Shown one piece after another: positions 41,093 to 50,260 of a stretch of DNA of 64,000 nt. Source of the stretch: JACMLX01 sp040384325. GTDB taxonomy: Bacteria > Gemmatimonadota > Gemmatimonadetes > Gemmatimonadales > Gemmatimonadaceae. The position numbers were made by a program, and so were the translations under genes. The notes under the pieces are model-generated. The model had not been told where the DNA came from and did not search any database. It was given only the letters and a program-made list of their open reading frames with translations. Position 1 is the stretch's first letter. Each line of letters begins with the position of its first letter. The stretch covers positions 186,001 through 250,000 of the forward strand of contig JAZKJL010000005.1 of the NCBI GenBank assembly GCA_040384325.1. Direction: 5' to 3'.

Positions 41093-42814
41093 GTGTCCGT
41101 CCGCCGCCTGCTGCCGCTGATCGCCACCGCCCTGCCGCTCGTCACACTGCCGGCCCAGCCACGGGTGTCGGTCACGCTGCCGGCCGCGCGCGCCACGACG
41201 CCGCAGGACGGCCGGCTGCTCTTCCTGCTCTCGGCCGATTCCACCGCGGAGCCGCGCTTCCAGATCCAGTTCGGTGCCAACACGCAGCTGGTGTTCGGCA
41301 GCGACGTGGATGCCTGGGCTCCGGGCACGGCGCGCGTGGTGCCGACGGAGGCGTTCGGGTTTCCGATCCGTGCCCTGAAGGACGTGCCGGCCGGCACGTA
41401 TCGCGTGCAGGCGTTCCTCAATCGCTACGAAACGTTCAAGCTGGCCGACGGGCGCACCCTCAAGCTCGCCCCCGATCGCGGCGAGGGGCAGCAGTGGGCC
41501 TCGAAGCCGGGAAATCTCTACAGCACGCCGCGCACGATCCGCTGGGATCCGGCGCGGCCGGACGCGATCACGCTCTCGCTCGACAACCAGATCGCCGCAC
41601 TCCCCGATCCGGCCACCCGCGAGACGAAGTACGTGAAGTACGTCCGGATCCGCAGCGAGCGGCTGTCGAAGTTCTGGGGACGTGACATGTTCCTCGCCGC
41701 GTGGGTGCTGCTGCCGTGGGGCTTCGACGAACATCCGTCGTCGCGGTATCCGCTGGCGATCAACCACGGCCACTTCCCGATGTCGCTCAGCGGCTGGCGC
41801 GAGACGCCGCCCGACAGCACGCTCAAGCCCGACTTCAGCGAGCGCTTCCAGCTGGCCGGCTACAACCGCATCCAGCAGCAGCTCGGGTACGAGTTCTTCC
41901 AGGCCTGGACCGGCAAGGGATTTCCCCGCGCGCTGATGATCGAGATCCAGCATCCCACGCCGTACTACGACGACTCATACGCGGTGAACTCCGCCAACAC
42001 CGGTCCGTATGATGACGCGATCCAGTATGAGCTGATCCCGGAAATCGAGAAGCGCTATCGCGGGCTCGGCCAGGGCTGGGCGCGCTTCCTGTTCGGTGGA
42101 TCGACGGGCGGCTGGGAGTCGATGGCGGTGCAGATGTTCTATCCGGAGGAATACAACGGCGCCTGGGTGGCGTGCCCCGACCCGATCGACTTCCGGCACT
42201 ACACCACGGTCGACATCTACAGCGACACCAACGCCTACTTCGTCACCAGTCGCTTCAAGCGCACGCCACGTCCCGCCCATCGCAACTTCCTCGGCCACGT
42301 CGACGCGACGGTGATGGACATGAACCAGTTCGAGTACGCGCTCGGCTCACATGGGCGCTCGGGCGACCAGTTCGACGTCTGGGAGTCCACCTATTCGCCG
42401 GTGGGGCCGGACGGCTATCCGGCGCGCATCTGGGATCGCGAGACCGGGAAGATCGATCCCAAGGTCGCCACCTACTGGCGTGATCACTGGGACCTGTCGT
42501 TCATCCTCAAGCGCGACTGGGCCACGCTGGGTCCGAAGCTGAAGGGCAAGCTGCGCATCTACGTCGGCGACATGGACAACTATTACCTCAACAACGCGGT
42601 GTACGAGGTGGAGAAGTTCCTGCGCACCGCCTCACCAGCCGCCGACGCGGTGGTGGACTACGGCGATCGCGACGAACATTGCTGGAACGGTGACCACACC
42701 CGCAGCAACGCCTACTCGCGCCTGCGATACCCGCAGATGGTGCTGCCGTGGGCGGTGGAGCGCATGCTGACCACCGCGCCCGCCGGCGCCGACCTGCGCA
42801 GTTGGCGGTACTGA
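41093..42814 (+). CDS. secreted esterase-like alpha/beta hydrolase
   Basis: A 573-residue exported protein. The GTG at 41093 lies 9 bases after GGAG and starts a normal signal (ending near TLPAQPR). The first ~200 residues are an Ig-like or beta region (GRLLFLLSADSTAEPRFQ), and the second part is an esterase-D-like alpha/beta hydrolase with nucleophile elbow FGGSTGGWES (S337), EYNGAWVACPDPIDFRH and late segments KLRIYVGDMDNYYLNNAVYE and DEHCWNGDHT, which probably supply acid and His. Such proteins are often labelled putative esterase; the substrate is unknown. The following SnoaL-like gene begins 6 bases after the stop. Confidence 0.78.
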   Translation: MSVRRLLPLIATALPLVTLPAQPRVSVTLPAARATTPQDGRLLFLLSADSTAEPRFQIQFGANTQLVFGSDVDAWAPGTARVVPTEAFGFPIRALKDVPAGTYRVQAFLNRYETFKLADGRTLKLAPDRGEGQQWASKPGNLYSTPRTIRWDPARPDAITLSLDNQIAALPDPATRETKYVKYVRIRSERLSKFWGRDMFLAAWVLLPWGFDEHPSSRYPLAINHGHFPMSLSGWRETPPDSTLKPDFSERFQLAGYNRIQQQLGYEFFQAWTGKGFPRALMIEIQHPTPYYDDSYAVNSANTGPYDDAIQYELIPEIEKRYRGLGQGWARFLFGGSTGGWESMAVQMFYPEEYNGAWVACPDPIDFRHYTTVDIYSDTNAYFVTSRFKRTPRPAHRNFLGHVDATVMDMNQFEYALGSHGRSGDQFDVWESTYSPVGPDGYPARIWDRETGKIDPKVATYWRDHWDLSFILKRDWATLGPKLKGKLRIYVGDMDNYYLNNAVYEVEKFLRTASPAADAVVDYGDRDEHCWNGDHTRSNAYSRLRYPQMVLPWAVERMLTTAPAGADLRSWRY

Positions 42815-42820
42815 GCATCG

Positions 42821-43228
42821 ATGATGCGCATGACCGCCTCCGACTTCCGCGACCTGCTGTCGGCGCTGGCCGACGGCTGGCGCCGGCGAGACTATGCGTT
42901 CGTGGCCAGCCACTTCGCCGACGACGTGCGGTACGGTGATCCCACACGCTACGCCCTGCACGGTCGCGCGGCGCTGCAGGCCTTCTTCACCGCTGACGAC
43001 GACATGCCGCAGTCGTGCACCTGGCACACGGTGCTGTTCGACGAGGCACAGCAGCGCGGCGCCGCGGAATACACCTACGTCGGAACGCACCAGTATCACG
43101 GGACGGTGCTGGTGCGCGTCGAGTCGGGTCAGATCACCCACTGGCGCGAATATCAGCACACCGACGAACGACCGTGGGCGACGTTCGCCGAGGCGACCAT
43201 GTTTCCGGAGCAGCCGGGCGACGAGTGA
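42821..43228 (+). CDS. SnoaL/NTF2-like protein
   Basis: A 135-residue single-domain protein of the cone-shaped NTF2-like fold. Typical features are an N-terminal helix LLSALADGWRRRDYAFVASHFADDV, YGDPTRYALHGRAALQAFFTA and paired strands ending GTVLVRVESGQITHWREYQH. Members range from polyketide cyclases to limonene-epoxide hydrolase-like enzymes and DUF4440 proteins; no catalytic residues are clear enough to choose. It has no signal peptide, unlike its upstream neighbour, with which it is almost contiguous. Confidence 0.75.
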   Translation: MMRMTASDFRDLLSALADGWRRRDYAFVASHFADDVRYGDPTRYALHGRAALQAFFTADDDMPQSCTWHTVLFDEAQQRGAAEYTYVGTHQYHGTVLVRVESGQITHWREYQHTDERPWATFAEATMFPEQPGDE

Positions 43229-43285
43229 CGCCGCCGGCCGCAGTCAGCCGCGCCACGCAGCGATCTGCGCGCGCAACCGCGCAGG

Positions 43286-44047
43286 TCACATCGTCGTGCA
43301 GGGCGTCGGCGCCATCTTCCCGCGCGCGAACGACACGCGCTTCGCACCGTCGACCTCCTGCGTGAACGTCCAGCGCCCGTTGGTGAAGGTGCGCGGGACG
43401 CGCGGATCTTCACCACCCGGCGTGGTGAGCCTCGGCAGCGTGAGCACGCTGCCATCGGCGGCGGTGACGTACGCTGCGCCAGCCTCCAGCGCGAGGCGGA
43501 ACTCGTACGTGCCGCACTGCACCCGCAGCGTCGGGACCGGCGTGACCTGCTGCCGCCCCGTGCCCGCGCCGGTACCATCGCTCATCGTCACCGCCGAGAG
43601 CTGCAGGCGCAGTGGACCAGCGGCGGTGCCGGCTTGCACCGGCGTGTCCTCGCCGCTGGCGAACAACAATCGGTCGCCACTGTTGATGCGTGCGGAGAGC
43701 ACCAGCCTGGCGCCGGCCGTGACGAGCGAGTCGGGGGCCAGGAGCTCGAACGACCACGGTGGTCCCTGCGCCGCCGTGAATTCCTGCGTCGCGATCACGC
43801 TGCTCACGCTCTCCGGTCTCGCCGCATCGCGCAGCTCGACACGCACGATCGCGTCGGCCGGCAACGGCTCGAACGACTCGATGAACGCCTCGCCGCGGAC
43901 CGATGTCTTCGGCGTGGCGGAAGCCGCGCGCAAGGCAGCGCTGGTGTCGGCGGCGGAGTCGTTGGTGGCACGCATGCAGGCCTGCGGCGCGGCCAGCAGC
44001 AGCAGGAAGACGGCGGCGCGACGCGGAGTCAGCGTTGCTGGCGACAT
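43286..44047 (-). CDS. lipoprotein with YbaY and MliC-like domains
   Basis: A 253-residue protein. A hydrophobic signal ends LLAAPQAC, an imperfect lipobox, so it is probably a lipoprotein. Residues about 45-165 match the YbaY/pilotin-type domain (VRGEAFIESFEPLPADAIVRVEL, FELLAPDSLVTAG, RINSGDRLLFAS). Residues about 175-253 resemble MliC lysozyme inhibitors: VQCGTYEFRLALEAGAAYV and a final KMAPTPCTTM, with the two cysteines placed as in MliC. The neighbour upstream is a stand-alone MliC-like lipoprotein 7 bases away, so the two form an operon aimed at envelope protection from lysozyme. The ATG at 44047 is used. Confidence 0.75.
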   Translation of the reverse strand: MSPATLTPRRAAVFLLLLAAPQACMRATNDSAADTSAALRAASATPKTSVRGEAFIESFEPLPADAIVRVELRDAARPESVSSVIATQEFTAAQGPPWSFELLAPDSLVTAGARLVLSARINSGDRLLFASGEDTPVQAGTAAGPLRLQLSAVTMSDGTGAGTGRQQVTPVPTLRVQCGTYEFRLALEAGAAYVTAADGSVLTLPRLTTPGGEDPRVPRTFTNGRWTFTQEVDGAKRVSFARGKMAPTPCTTM

Positions 44048-44054
44048 ACCCACC

Positions 44055-44375
44055 TCACTGTGCGGTGCAGAGGCGCGGCGTGGATCGCCCCAGCGCGAAA
44101 AAGGTGCGCCCCTGTCGGATCTCGAGCACGTGCCGACCATCGGAGAACGTGGAGACACCGGCCACGCTGGAGAGCTGCGGCAAGGTGTAGTCGACGCCGT
44201 TGACGCGCACGACGGCTGCCACGCCATCCAGTCGCACCGCGATCTGCTCCCCCGATTCGCAGCGATACTCCACCACCGGGTTTGGCAGGACGCCCGCCAC
44301 CGGTTCACTGGCAGATTTCCTCGCGCAGCCCGCGAGAGCCGCTGCAGCGCCGAGGACGACGATCAGACGAGCCAT
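44055..44375 (-). CDS. MliC-like C-type lysozyme inhibitor lipoprotein
   Basis: A 106-residue lipoprotein with a textbook signal (AAAALAGCARK; lipobox LAGC). The mature part matches MliC: VEYRCESGEQIAVRLDGVAAVV, VDYTLPQLSSVAG, RHVLEIRQGRTFFALG and a terminal Cys in PRLCTAQ that can pair with the first. MliC proteins insert into the active site of C-type lysozymes and protect peptidoglycan. It is the first gene of a two-gene minus-strand unit, divergent from matB across 233 bases. The ATG at 44375 is clear. Confidence 0.82.
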   Translation of the reverse strand: MARLIVVLGAAAALAGCARKSASEPVAGVLPNPVVEYRCESGEQIAVRLDGVAAVVRVNGVDYTLPQLSSVAGVSTFSDGRHVLEIRQGRTFFALGRSTPRLCTAQ

Positions 44376-44608
44376 GTCGGACTCCGGTTGGGGTCGGTCA
44401 TGCACGCGTGCCGCGCGCACGCCGTGCGCTCTCTTCATACCCGCGAAACCGTGACATCGGTAGTCCAGGCCGACCAGCGCCGACGCGAGATGGCCGCGGT
44501 GCGATGCGTCATCGGACCCGATTGCGGTGACAACCTGATCCGCATCAGCTAACGTGGCCTCAGCCTGAAGGCCGCCGCACCCGTCCACCGCGTCATCCAG
44601 GGTCACCC

Positions 44609-46099
44609 GTGTCGCTGCTCGCCCTCCTCGACCACACCCTGCTCGGCGCCGCCTCACGGGTCGCGATCGATGCCGACACACTGGCCGGGCAGGTCGAGTC
44701 GTTCACGTTCGGGGACCTCGAGGTGCGCAGCAACCGGCTGGCCTGGGTGCTGAACGATCGCGGCATCCGGCAGGGTGACCGCCTCGCATTCATGCTCGGC
44801 AATCGCATCGAGATCGTCGATCTCTGGCTCGCCTGCGTCAAGCTGGGCGTCATCGTGGTGCCGGTGAACGTGCTCTATCAGGCGCGCGAGATCGCCCACA
44901 TCGTGGGCGACGCCGAACCGACGGCGGTGGTGACGACCCCCGACCGCTTCGCTGACCTGGCCGAGGGTGTGACGGCGTGGAGCATCGACCTCCTGACACG
45001 GGCCGCTGATGCACTGGTGCAGGTACGCGCGCGGCCACTCTGCGTGCAGGGCACCATCAGTGATGCGGAGACGCCACTGGCGCTGGTGTACACGTCGGGC
45101 ACCACCGGGGCGTCGAAAGGGGCCGTGCTCACCCATGGCAACTTCGCCAGCAACGCGCTGGTGCTGAACGCATCGTGGGCAATGCAGGCCGACGACCGAC
45201 TGCTCTGCACCCTGCCGCTTTTTCATGTGCATGGACTCGGCAACGCCCTGCATTGCTGGCTGCTGAGTGGCTGCCACCTGAAGCTCGTGGCGCGATTCGA
45301 GGCGCAGAAGGCGGCTGCGCTGTTCAGCGGTTACGCCCCGACCGTCTTCTTCGGCGTGCCGACGATGTACGTGCGCCTGCTCGACGTGAACGCCGACGTC
45401 GCGCGCGCCATCGGCCAGCGGGCGCGCCTGTTCGTATGCGGATCGGCGCCGCTGCCGGCGCAGGTGCTGGAAGCGTTCCAGGAACGGTTCGGGCACGTGA
45501 TCCTGGAGCGCTACGGCATGACCGAGACGCTGATGAACGTCAGCAATCCGTACCATGGCGAACGGCGTGCCGGCACGGTGGGGCTGCCGCTCGCGCTGAC
45601 GGCGGTGCGCATCGTGGGCGACGATGGTGCCGACGTGCCAGACGGCACCAGCGGCGAGTTGTGCGTGCGCGGCCCCAACGTCTGCGCCGGCTATTGGCGA
45701 CGGCCGGACGCCACGGCCGCTGGCTTCCGCGACGGCTGGTTCCGCACCGGCGACATCGGCGTGCGGTCGGCCGACGGGTACATCACGCTCGAGGGACGCC
45801 GCAGTGAGCTGATCATCTCCGGCGGATTCAACATCTATCCGCGCGAGATCGAGGAACTGCTGCTGGAACAGCCGGGCATCCGCGAGGCGACCGTGGTGTC
45901 GCGACCCGATGCAGCGCGTGGCGAGGTGCCGGTGGCATACCTGGTCTGCGACGAATCGCTGGACATCGACGCGCTGGAAGCACACCTCCGCACGCAGCTG
46001 GCGTCGTTCAAGATTCCGCGCGCCTTCGTGCGGGTGGATGCGCTGCCGCGCACGGCGCTGGGCAAGGTGCAGAAGCACCTGCTGCCGCCGGCGCCATGA
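44609..46099 (+). CDS. matB: malonyl-CoA synthetase-like acyl-CoA ligase
   Basis: A 496-residue adenylate-forming enzyme. P-loop segment YTSGTTGASKGAVLTHGN (from residue 161), LFHVHGLGNALHCWL, ERYGMTETLMN, GWFRTGDIG, the hinge with GRRSELIISGGFNIYPREIE (from 396) and the C-terminal PRTALGKVQKH lysine are all present. The PLFHVHGL and GFNIYPREIE forms agree with malonyl-CoA synthetases. The assignment is strengthened by the overlapping malonate-carrier gene. The product, malonyl-CoA, feeds fatty-acid synthesis or is decarboxylated elsewhere; no malonyl-CoA decarboxylase is in the window. Confidence 0.82.
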   Translation: MSLLALLDHTLLGAASRVAIDADTLAGQVESFTFGDLEVRSNRLAWVLNDRGIRQGDRLAFMLGNRIEIVDLWLACVKLGVIVVPVNVLYQAREIAHIVGDAEPTAVVTTPDRFADLAEGVTAWSIDLLTRAADALVQVRARPLCVQGTISDAETPLALVYTSGTTGASKGAVLTHGNFASNALVLNASWAMQADDRLLCTLPLFHVHGLGNALHCWLLSGCHLKLVARFEAQKAAALFSGYAPTVFFGVPTMYVRLLDVNADVARAIGQRARLFVCGSAPLPAQVLEAFQERFGHVILERYGMTETLMNVSNPYHGERRAGTVGLPLALTAVRIVGDDGADVPDGTSGELCVRGPNVCAGYWRRPDATAAGFRDGWFRTGDIGVRSADGYITLEGRRSELIISGGFNIYPREIEELLLEQPGIREATVVSRPDAARGEVPVAYLVCDESLDIDALEAHLRTQLASFKIPRAFVRVDALPRTALGKVQKHLLPPAP

Positions 46100-47340
46100 G
46101 TCCCGCGCTGCTCTCGCTGTTCGCGCTGCTGCTCGTCATCGCCGGCAGCCTCTCCTCGCGCATCAACGTCGGGGTATTGGCGGTGGCGCTGGCGTGGCCG
46201 ATCGCGATCTTCGCCGCCGGCTGGAAGGTGGACGCGGTTATGGCCACGTTTCCCAGCACGCTCTTCATCACGCTGGTGGGCGTGAGCGTGCTGTTCGGCG
46301 TGGCGCAGGCCAACGGCACCATGGAAGCCATCGCCAAGTCGGCGGTTGGCATGCTGCGTGGCCACGCGGCGCTGCTGCCGCCGCTGTCCTTCCTGATGGC
46401 CTGCGCCATCTCCACGGCCGGTCCCGGATCCATCTCCGCCACGGCGCTGCTGGCACCGCTGGCGATGGGCATCGCGGTGCAGGCGCGCATGCCGGTGTTC
46501 CTCGCGGCACTGATGGTCGGCAACGGCGCCAACGCCGGGAACCTGTCGCCGATCAGCGCGGTCGGCGTCATCGTGCACAGTTCGATGGCGAAGATCGGGC
46601 TCGAGGGGCACCTCTGGAACGTGTGGTCGGCCAACTTCGCCGCGCACCTGCTGGCATCGGTGCTGGCGTGGGCCCTGTTCGGCGGCCCGGCGCTGCTGCG
46701 TGCCGGCACGGTGGATCGCCTCGACGCGCCGCCGCCGCTCACCTCGCGACACTGGAGCACCATCGCCGTCATCGCAACCTGGGTCGCGGCGGTGGTGGTA
46801 TTCCGCCTCAATCCGGGGCTCTCGGCGTTCGTCGCCGCCAGTGTCCTGATCCTGACGGGCCTCGGAGACGACGCCGAAAGTGTGAAGCTGGTGCCGTGGG
46901 CGGTGATCCTGATGGTCTGCGGGGTCAGTGTACTGATCGGCGTGCTGGAGAAGACCGGTGGCATGGACCTCTTCACGACGGTGCTGGCGCGCATCGCCAC
47001 GCCGGACACGGTGAACGGCACCATCGCCGGCATCACCGGCCTGATTTCGACCTACAGCTCCACCTCCGGCGTCGTGTATCCGGCCTTCATTCCGGCGGTG
47101 CCGGGCCTGGTGCAGAAACTCGGCGGCGGTAACGCGCTCGAGATCGTGATGAGCATCAACGTGGGCGCGGCGCTGGTGGACGTGTCGCCACTGTCCACCA
47201 TCGGGGCGCTCTGCGTGGCCGCGCTGCCGCAAGGCAGTGCCGACGCGAAGAAACTCTTCCGACAGTTGCTGCTGTGGGGGTTCTCGATGACCCTCGCCGG
47301 CGCGCTCTTCTGCCAGCTCTTCATCCGCTTCTTCGCGTAA
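46096..47340 (+). CDS. matC: malonate/dicarboxylate carrier MatC-like
   Basis: A 414-residue membrane protein with about 11-12 spans and two repeated halves of the ion-transporter superfamily. Its N-terminal half matches MatC_N: LSLFALLLVIAGSLSSRINV, AVMATFPSTLFITLVGVSV, GPGSISATALLAPLAM with NGANAGNLSPISAVGVI. The second half repeats the pattern in STYSSTSGVVYPAFIPAVPG and VGAALVDVSPLSTIGALC. It begins in ATGA overlap with matB, so uptake and activation are coupled. It is followed by a bidirectional terminator. Confidence 0.88.
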   Translation: MSPALLSLFALLLVIAGSLSSRINVGVLAVALAWPIAIFAAGWKVDAVMATFPSTLFITLVGVSVLFGVAQANGTMEAIAKSAVGMLRGHAALLPPLSFLMACAISTAGPGSISATALLAPLAMGIAVQARMPVFLAALMVGNGANAGNLSPISAVGVIVHSSMAKIGLEGHLWNVWSANFAAHLLASVLAWALFGGPALLRAGTVDRLDAPPPLTSRHWSTIAVIATWVAAVVVFRLNPGLSAFVAASVLILTGLGDDAESVKLVPWAVILMVCGVSVLIGVLEKTGGMDLFTTVLARIATPDTVNGTIAGITGLISTYSSTSGVVYPAFIPAVPGLVQKLGGGNALEIVMSINVGAALVDVSPLSTIGALCVAALPQGSADAKKLFRQLLLWGFSMTLAGALFCQLFIRFFA

Positions 47341-47350
47341 GCGGCCGTCA

Positions 47351-47401
47351 GACGCGACGAGGGGCCGGGCATCAGTCGTGATGCCCGGCCCCTCGTGCGT
47401 C
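47351..47401. terminator. bidirectional terminator between convergent genes
   Basis: The arms GACGAGGGGCCGGGCATCA and TGATGCCCGGCCCCTCGTG, extended by GACGC and GCGTC, form a near-perfect stem of about 23 bp with one bulge and a 4-base loop. It separates matC (plus) from the large lipoprotein gene (minus, ending at 47414) and could end transcription from both sides. Confidence 0.85.
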
Positions 47402-47413
47402 CTGCGCGGTGTG

Positions 47414-49963
47414 CTAGTTGCCGCGCACCGTGATGCCCACGCTCTGTCGGTAGAACGTGCCTTCAGGATACGGCAGCGGGCTGCTCACCTCGGTCACCTT
47501 GCAGGTGTTCGGCACGTTGCAGCGCGTGCTGTTCGGCGGGCAGGGACCGGTGTTGAAGTTGAGCGTCACCGTGCCCGCATTGGGACCGACCTCGGACAAA
47601 CGCAGCATCACCTTCTTCGCATTCGGACCGCTGGCGCCGACGATCGGTTGGCTCAGCGTGAAGGTGATGGCCTTCGTTTCCGAGTTGCTGCCGCGCAGGA
47701 ACGCCGTCGCCGTCTCCGTGCGTGCCGAGGCGTCCGCTGGGTTGAAGGTCCCACGTGTGATCAACAGCTGGATCTCATGCCGCGTGACGTCGTTCGCCTG
47801 ACCCGCTGACGACAGGAAGACCGTGATCTCCCGGATCGTCTTGTTGTTGCCTGGGTCGGGGATGAAGAAGGCGTTGGGCTTGCTCGGATCGTTGAACGGG
47901 TCACCGCCACCGGTGGGCAGGCACTGGTTCAGTACGGCCAGCGATGCCGTGGTGCCCGTGGCTGTGAAGAGCACCGCGCTGCCACCCGACGTGGCCAGGA
48001 GCTCGTTGGCGCCGGAGCCTACGGTCCACGTGGTGCTCGCACGGCCGTCGGCGCCGGTGGTGGACTGTGCCGGGCTCACGCTCCCGGCGCTGCTGCCACC
48101 CGGCTGCCAGCCGACCACCGCGCCGACCACCGGATTGCCGAAGGCATCGCGCACCAGCACCGTCGGCTGGATCGCCAGCGCCGAGCCGGCCAGCGCACTC
48201 TGCAGATCGCCGGCCACCTTGGTCAGCGTCGACACACTCGCCGCCACCACGTCGAAGCTGTTGCCGTCCACCAGGTAGCTGCCGCTGGTGGCACGGAGAC
48301 TGTAGCCGGTGTTGGCGACGGTGATGCTGACGGGCGAGAACGAGGCCACGCCATTCACGGCGGTCGCCGACGTCTGCGATCCGGCCGCGAACGCCGCCGC
48401 AGCACCAGCGCGACGCAGTGCGAGCGTGACCGAGCCGGTGAAGCTGGTCACGGTCACGTTGTTCTTGTCCACCAGCGCGACCTGCACCGGGATGTTGGCG
48501 CCGGCTGCAACCGTTGCACCACTCGCCGGCTGCGCGCGGAACGCGAGGCCGGTGGGCGGATTGCCGGTGGCGGTGAAGAAGCGCGCATCCTCGTACGTGA
48601 CGCCGGGCGGCACGTCACCACCGATGCCGCCGACGGCACGGAGGCGATTCTGGCCCGGGTTGCCGCCGAGTGTCCAGCAGACCTGTACCGAACCGTCTGC
48701 CAGCGTGTTGGCGACGACCGAGCTGCCGAACGTGCCGCAGCTGCCATTCGCATTCTGCAGCGCCACGCTGCCACCACCGATGGTGGCGGTGAACGTCACC
48801 GGCGCGCCGGACAGCGGTGTGCCGAGTTCCGTGGTGAGAATCACCTTCGGGCGGCAGGCCGCCTCGATCGCGTTGCCGGCCGGCGCTTCCGTTCCCGAGC
48901 AGCTGGTGGCCGTCGGTTCGATGGTCAGGATGCGCAGTTCCGACGCCAACCCGCCCACGCCGCCGGCGAACGACACCGTCGCGTCGACCGGGGCGAACGG
49001 GCTCAGTTCCGACGCCAGGCCGCCCACACCACCGGCGAAGAAGGCCGTCGCGTCGGACGCGAACGCCACGCGCGGCGTGAACAGCGCCGCCACGCGACCC
49101 AGCAACCCCGGGGCGAAGAAGTCGGTGCGCGGTTCGGCCGCGGTGTACGCGGTGGCGCAGTTCAGGAAGTCGGCGTTCGCCGGTGGCTCGAGCCGGAAGC
49201 CGGTCGACGCGTCGTGCCCGAGTCGCAGCCGCGCGAAGATGTCCGCGCTCAGCGTGGCCGGGGCACACACCCCGACGACGAGATTCTGCAGGAACGGCAG
49301 GTTGTTCACCGACAGCTTCTGGAAGTCGTAGAACCCGCGATACTGGTCCAGCTTCGTGTTCAGCGGGCCGTCACCCGGCTCCACCGGCACGAACGGGATC
49401 GGCAGGATCGAGAAGATCGTCGGCTCCTGGATCGTGTTGGCCGCCAGCGAGATGCCGGCCAGTCGATCCGCCGAGTAGATGATCTGCGCGCCATCGGAGG
49501 GCGTGACCACGTACACACCATCGGGATCGTCGATGGTGAAGCCGAGACCGGCGTAACAGGCGATGGCGTTGATGAACGTCTTCAACGCCGCCTCGGTACC
49601 GCCAAGGGCACGCTGTGCGTTCTTCCGTAGCGTGAACTCGATGATGTTGAACGCGACCTGGCGCGCCATCGCAGCGTCGCCCGACAGCACGGCCGACTCC
49701 AGCTGGCCGATCTTGCCGACGACGGACGCGACGTCAGGTGAACCCGGACCGAAGGCTGCGACGGCGAGGTTCACCAGTTGCGCTGCTGTCACAGGGGTGC
49801 AGGCCGCGCTGGCGGTGGTCTGCAGATCGGGGCGCGGCGCCGTGGCGCCGATGACCGCTGGTGCTGATGTCGTGGGGAGAACGCTGCTGCGTGTGTCACC
49901 GCAGGCCGTCAGCACCGCGCAGGCCAGCAGCGCGGTGAGACGTGATCGTATCGAGGTACGCAT
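47414..49963 (-). CDS. large lipoprotein with Ig-like (Big-type) domains
   Basis: An 849-residue lipoprotein (signal ALLACAVLTACGDT; lipobox LTAC). Residues about 50-300 form a helix-rich region with NIIEFTLRKNAQRALGG and a calcium-loop-like IDDPDGVYVV. Around residues 310-350 the segment FAGGVGGLASEL occurs twice, 20 residues apart. From about 370 onward come invasin-like Ig repeats (GAPVTFTATIGGGSVAL, GSVTLALRRAGAAAA, VLVRDAFGNPVVGAVVGW, GADGRASTTWTVGSG) and a final strand-rich domain with Cys pairs (CPPNSTRCNVPNTC). It may act in adhesion or surface display. The ATG at 49963 starts the signal; the 297 bases upstream hold short inverted repeats only. Confidence 0.7.
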   Translation of the reverse strand: MRTSIRSRLTALLACAVLTACGDTRSSVLPTTSAPAVIGATAPRPDLQTTASAACTPVTAAQLVNLAVAAFGPGSPDVASVVGKIGQLESAVLSGDAAMARQVAFNIIEFTLRKNAQRALGGTEAALKTFINAIACYAGLGFTIDDPDGVYVVTPSDGAQIIYSADRLAGISLAANTIQEPTIFSILPIPFVPVEPGDGPLNTKLDQYRGFYDFQKLSVNNLPFLQNLVVGVCAPATLSADIFARLRLGHDASTGFRLEPPANADFLNCATAYTAAEPRTDFFAPGLLGRVAALFTPRVAFASDATAFFAGGVGGLASELSPFAPVDATVSFAGGVGGLASELRILTIEPTATSCSGTEAPAGNAIEAACRPKVILTTELGTPLSGAPVTFTATIGGGSVALQNANGSCGTFGSSVVANTLADGSVQVCWTLGGNPGQNRLRAVGGIGGDVPPGVTYEDARFFTATGNPPTGLAFRAQPASGATVAAGANIPVQVALVDKNNVTVTSFTGSVTLALRRAGAAAAFAAGSQTSATAVNGVASFSPVSITVANTGYSLRATSGSYLVDGNSFDVVAASVSTLTKVAGDLQSALAGSALAIQPTVLVRDAFGNPVVGAVVGWQPGGSSAGSVSPAQSTTGADGRASTTWTVGSGANELLATSGGSAVLFTATGTTASLAVLNQCLPTGGGDPFNDPSKPNAFFIPDPGNNKTIREITVFLSSAGQANDVTRHEIQLLITRGTFNPADASARTETATAFLRGSNSETKAITFTLSQPIVGASGPNAKKVMLRLSEVGPNAGTVTLNFNTGPCPPNSTRCNVPNTCKVTEVSSPLPYPEGTFYRQSVGITVRGN

Positions 49964-50260
49964 GTGCACTGTTCCTGGCGCTGTCGCGCGATGAGCTATC
50001 CGGCCACGCAAAGGGGGGGAGTGCGGGGCCAGTTGCGCACTACGCTGCGAGCGTCACCTCGATCACGCAAGCCGTAGATAGGAAATTTTTCACATTCGTC
50101 GCGCGCACACTCGCGCGTGCACATGCATGCGCACTGCGCCGCGCGATGTGCAGATGAGAATCACCTCTCTGCATGACGACTGCACCATGCAGTGACGCTA
50201 ATGCTGCGCGCGTATCGAGCACGCAGTGAGGCAGGAGTTGCCGGGTGTGCCGGGCCGAAC
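49964..50260. other. intergenic region without a gene
   Basis: This stretch lies between the lipoprotein start and the kinase stop, both on the minus strand. It has several short self-complementary pieces around GTGCACATGCATGCGCAC and CTGCATG/CATGCAG, and an AT-rich patch near 50085 (GAAATTTTTCACATTC) that could be part of the promoter of the lipoprotein gene. Nothing codes convincingly. Confidence 0.4.
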
